The notes under the pieces were generated by a model. That model saw nothing but the letters and a program-made list of their open reading frames with translations. It ran no database searches and was not told the origin of the DNA. DNA of 64,000 bases, from contig JAHLJZ010000090.1 in NCBI GenBank assembly GCA_025602915.1, forward strand, positions 1-64,000. Direction: 5' to 3'. Both the position numbers and the translations under genes were made by a program. Every line of letters starts with the position of its first letter. The stretch's first letter is position 1. This DNA comes from Paraphysoderma sedebokerense. Its lineage: Eukaryota > Blastocladiomycota > Physodermatomycetes > Physodermatales > Physodermataceae. This document shows, piece after piece, positions 59,622 through 64,000 of this stretch.

Positions 59622-62600
59622 TGAAAATGCCGGAAACGCCTGCTCTTACGAAAGCTCGGCGCCTTAGGTACCTCGACGGGCTCAAATTTCTGGCAGCGTT
59701 GATACTTTTCAATTCTAGTTTCTTTGAATTTGCAATGCCAGCCACCGATGTCACATTCAGCGCCGATTCAGCTGGTTTTATATTGAGGTACGTCTTCTAG
59801 ATGAGTGAATCTGGCGGTAATATCTTGAAGGAATTCTAACTTAAATTTAACCGTATATAAGAAATTCAAGCTGGGCCATATCGTTGTTCTTCGTTATAAC
59901 CGGTCGGAGCTTAACTCTAAAGTTTTGGAAACCTTGCAAAACTGTGAGTAGCGAAAAAGTTCCTCAAATCGATTGGTTCACCTTCGCCGGACACTTCTTT
60001 GTCCGTGTCTTCCGTTTTATTTTACCAGTTGCCTTTGTTTCGCTTTTACAATGGCAACTCTGTGACTATGGATATTTCGAAATTGCCAACGACGCTCGGG
60101 CTACCAATATGTCTAACACTCTGATGGGAAAGCCATCATGGTGTCAGATCAACAGTGGCGGAAAATGGTGGGTGCTATTCGTCAGTCTGGTGAGTAATCT
60201 CGATTGTTGTGTCCTGTGGTATACTTAGGGTCAACGCTAAGTTTTTATTTTATTCAAAGTTCTCTTGGGAAAACGTTGCCGTCATTAAAGAAAGTTCCGG
60301 ATTGTTATGGCTAACGCCTTGGGCTTTATGGGGTAAGATTCCTTAAGGCTGTCTACATTTCGGCATATGTGGTTTTGAACAAATTTCATCGACCACCATG
60401 GTTTCTCCTACCACTAGCTTCATACTTCACTTTTTTCGCATTCGCTATGTTTTCAGTACTACCTTCCAACCGTATGCTGCTGTACATTGCATTGCTCTTT
60501 TTCTCCTGGATCACCTTCGGTTATCATTATGTATGTCGGCGTTACTCATGCTCTTTTTACTCCACATGATCGTCTGTCAATCTGTATTTACCTCGTCATT
60601 TTTCAGGCCGCCCTTCTTGGTTTAGCTATCGCTGACTTAAACGTTAGCGGGGTTCTACGCAGCGCTCAGAAAAAGGCACCAAGAGTTCACATTATCTTGC
60701 AAATTGTACTTGGATTTTTGGGGCTATTTATTACATTATACAGGCCTGTCGCCAGTGCCATTGATCAAGCCTCTAACATTCAAAGAAGTGATATGACGCA
60801 GGTGAGTTAAGTTCCAGATTTTCCGTTGAAACTTATTCGTGCATTGATCATTGAGCATAACGCGTTGCTTCAGATACGAATGTCAGACACAATTTCAGTG
60901 TTTCTGTTGCTGTTAGTTGTTGAGATGTCTGGTCCGATCCAGTGGATTTTGTCGCTCCGTCTATTCAGTATATTGGGTCGTGTAAGTATTACAGCTCTTA
61001 ATCAAGGAGATATCATTCAACCGAATATTCGCTAATCTTTTTTACTACACAGCTGTCGTTCGGAATTTCTTGCTTGCATCTGTCCTACCTGCATGGCATA
61101 GTGCCATCGATGGCTGTGGCCGCGGGCGGGGAGCTCTCCGGGTCGTTTTTTGCGAAGGTGTACTTCGCTCTTCTGGCTGTCACCATTGTAACTGCGATTG
61201 GATTTTATATTTTCATTGAACAGCCCAGTATGATTATTGGAAAATGGTTATGGAAGTTCTTCAGTTCAGCGAAAAGCCCGCTTGAAGAAATCAAAATGAT
61301 ACCCAGTCTTATAGTTCATGGGGTCAAACATCGATTGAGCAATCTGCTCCGCCGTTCCCAAAATTTCGCGTTAAATGATACCATCTCTGACTCCGAAGAT
61401 GACAATTTCGAAATTGAAAGGTTAGAAATTGTCGAAGAAAAGTTAGAAAAGTTAGAAAAGCAGAAAGACGAAACTTTGGCTGTCTTGTCGACCGTGGCTT
61501 CTGAGGACAAAATAGAGAAAATCCTTCCTCCTGCGCCAACTGAAGTGAATGCTGTTCCGAAGGCACCGTCGGTAGATCGTCGTAGTTATCTTGACGGTAT
61601 CCGAGGAATTGCTATGCTTATGATTTGGAATCATCACTATGCTGATCATACCTGGATGGGACAGCATCCAAATGTACTGCAATATGAAACTTTTCAGTAT
61701 ATCGTTAGGTAAGATTGATTTCAATTCTCTCATACGTACCGGCAGATTGGTTAAATCTTTCATTATAGACACGGCCAACTTGCCTTACCGCTGTTTTTCA
61801 TTCTCTCCGGGCGTGTGATTTTGCTCAACTTCTACCGCAACCGCCACCATAATCACATTTCAAAATGGATCTCTATTTCTTCTGCAAACTTTCGGCGTCT
61901 TTTCCGTCTTGGTGCTCCAGTTATAGTTGTCGGATTCCTTCAATGGCAAGTCTGTATAAATGGGGTGATTCAAACTGCCACCGAAGCTGAAAAATACCTA
62001 AAATCAGGAGTTTTAGGCACTCCTTATTGGTGTGAGCTGAACAACTTTTCGGGTTACCTTGGCTTTGTCGTCGACATTGTAAGTTTCAAATATTCTTGGT
62101 AGATGTATGTGGAGAAATCAGCTGGCCGGTGTGACTAATATTTCGCTTGATAGTTCTCCCTTCATGACCCGGCAACTCTATTGGCAAGAGGAAGCACCTT
62201 GTGGTGTATCTATGTCGTATTTTGGGGTACATTTCTTTATTGTTCATTAAATATTGCGTTCCGTTTCTTACCTATCATTCCTACCGCACAGGATCTGTAT
62301 ACACCTACGCTGTCGCTATGATTGCCAACTTTATTCCTCGACGTCGATTCTTATTCTATACTATTCTTTTAGTATGTTTATATTATGTGCAAAGTGCTAA
62401 TGCGGTAAGTTTTATGTTTGTTCTGTGCACCAAATTATCACCATGCTAAGTATTCAACATTTGCGAAGTTCTTCATTTTCGGACTGTTAATTTGTGATTT
62501 GGATGCCATGGGAGTCTTAAAGGCATCCAAGAAATTTAAATGGTGGAAGGTGTTGCTATCTGAAATTATCTTGATTGTGGCTATCTTCTTCATACTCTCT

Positions 62601-64000
62601 TTCTATGAAGTTGCCCACGCTTTGAATGATTTCACGGCCGGGAAGTCAATTGCAAATGGCGCTTTTGCCTCATCTACCCCTTCTCAATTTGAATTTTCGG
62701 TAAGTCTTTCGCTAGCATTTCTTTTCAGATCATCTTATCTAATACTTGCGTAAATAGCGATATCCTTCGTGGTGGATACCATCATTGTGTATTATGATTT
62801 ATATCGAACTCAGTCCAGTTACACAATGGGTCTTATCGTCGTGGGTTCTTCGATTCTTCGCCAGGGTTCGTTAACATGCCTTTTCTTGGACCCGCGTACT
62901 TAATTTAACCCAAAGATATTCTGTAGGCCTCTCTCGGATTTTTCTTATTGCATATGTCCCTTATCTATATTTTAATGCCTCATCTGATCTTGCACTTTGC
63001 AAAGTCGTACAATTTCTGGAATACCATTATCCTTACCTACATCGTTAGTACCATCGTTCTGTTCGTTGTTTCGTACATTTTTCATTATACCGTGGAGAGA
63101 TGGTCTATGAAACTGGCGCTTGCAGTATGGAATTACCTTTTCGTCGACGGCGATGTCACAATATCCAAATTCCCCGCCAAATTTGTTAAAAGCACCGCCC
63201 GGGCTTTGCGTGCCGCACCTTTCGTCATCCCACACTGGCTCTCCGAAAAATACACAGCATTCAAAAGTGTCTCGGAACGTCCTGAAGGAACCAAAGTTCG
63301 CCCTCCTCGAGATTTAGAACTAGAGAAGCAAGAAAACGTGGATCCTTCCACGCTTCACTCGACTTATTGGTGCGCGGATGTTAGCGACGATCCAGTGGCT
63401 CGACGAACTGCGTTTGTTTTGAGGTTGAACTCTTTCTTGGCGCCGTTCCATTTCCTCGGTATACTTGGTTTAGCCATTACATGGTTTTTGTTAAACCCAA
63501 TCGGTCCATGGACAGAGGAGCAGGTCCTTAACTTTGCGTCATTATGGAAGATTGTGTATGTTATTCAACGCCTTAAAAACTATTCTTTGGCAATCAGAAT
63601 TAACCGTGATGAATGTCTAGCTGGTTGTTGTCCCTACCTTACGTTGTCATCACCTTCGTCGGTTATTCGACTCCTCGTATTGCTTGGAAGAAGGAAGATA
63701 TGGATAAACGACCTGTCCAAAGAGACCTTATTCGCTACTTTTACATTGTTATAGTCACTAAAGGAAGTAATCCGGACGCCGTCAGACGAGGATATAACAA
63801 CATGCTACCACTCGAACAACTCCACCCTGCTGTAAAAGTAGTGGTATTAACGGACGAACCCTATGCTTATCCCGATTTGAACAATATTGTCTGTCCAGCG
63901 GATTATAAAAGTGAGAAAGGTATTGCAAAGGTAAGTTCTAAATGATGTTACTAAATTATGAAGTGAACCTATAGCTAATACCCCATTCAGCATAAAGCGC
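59622..64000 (+). CDS. AT3-AT3-GT2 fusion membrane enzyme (copy 2, runs off the window)
   Basis: Paralog of the gene at 49622 with the same exon order and intron positions. It begins MKMPETPALTKARRLRYLDG at 59622. The first AT3 domain shows YLDGLKFLAALILF and FFVITGRSLTL. The second, from about 61578, shows YLDGIRGIAMLMIWNHHY. The GT2 domain starts near 63735 with IVIVTKGSNPDAVRRGY. The window ends 10 nt into the exon that aligns with exon 15 of copy 1 (starts 63991), so the acidic metal site and QxxRW motif lie outside. Copy 2 keeps a His pair in the second AT3 domain where copy 1 has TYSF. All visible exons are open and the gene looks functional. Confidence 0.85.

Overview
This window looks like nuclear DNA of a zoosporic (flagellated) fungus, most likely a chytrid. 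The genes carry many short GT-AG introns (about 50-120 nt), and fungal household genes sit beside flagellum and basal-body genes that non-flagellated fungi have lost. I joined exons by hand from splice sites and reading phase. Names come from remembered family sequences, not from database searches.

Layout, left to right. 444-1396 (-): multi-pass membrane protein. 2263-5645 (+): WD40 protein with an AT-hook and a zinc-finger-like motif, resembling TFIIIC subunit GTF3C2/Tfc6. 6221-14375 (+): about 2,330-residue coiled-coil protein ending in a PACT domain (pericentrin/AKAP450 type). 14850-18049 (+): cobalamin-independent methionine synthase. 18246-19227 (-): radial spoke head protein RSPH1, head-to-head with IFT172 at 19459-26361 (+). 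26758-28976 (-): tail-anchored coiled-coil protein with a repeated acidic Trp motif. 29465-30554 (+): TruB/Pus4 pseudouridine synthase. 30826-35584 (-): TMC-family membrane protein.

36.7-42.6 kb is the least ordinary part. A secreted glycoprotein gene is followed by two copies of a roughly 455-bp segment about 3.0 kb apart. Each copy joins the 3' end of that gene to the 5' end of the next. Between the copies lie a possible NT5DC1-like ORF and a decayed PAP2-like stretch. After the second copy comes a 251-residue coiled-coil gene whose C-terminus resembles the meiotic axis protein SYCP3.

42957-47216 (+) is a USP10/Ubp3-like deubiquitinase, followed by about 2.4 kb without genes. From 49.6 kb to the end, two paralogous genes (49622-54973, and 59622 to beyond the right edge) encode giant membrane proteins. 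Each fuses two acyltransferase-3 domains to an Egghead/BRE-3-like family-2 glycosyltransferase. Between them sit a second USP deubiquitinase (-) and an FSH1-type serine hydrolase (+). This tandem fusion pair is the best candidate for an undescribed system: one polypeptide that could both build and acylate a membrane or cell-surface glycan.
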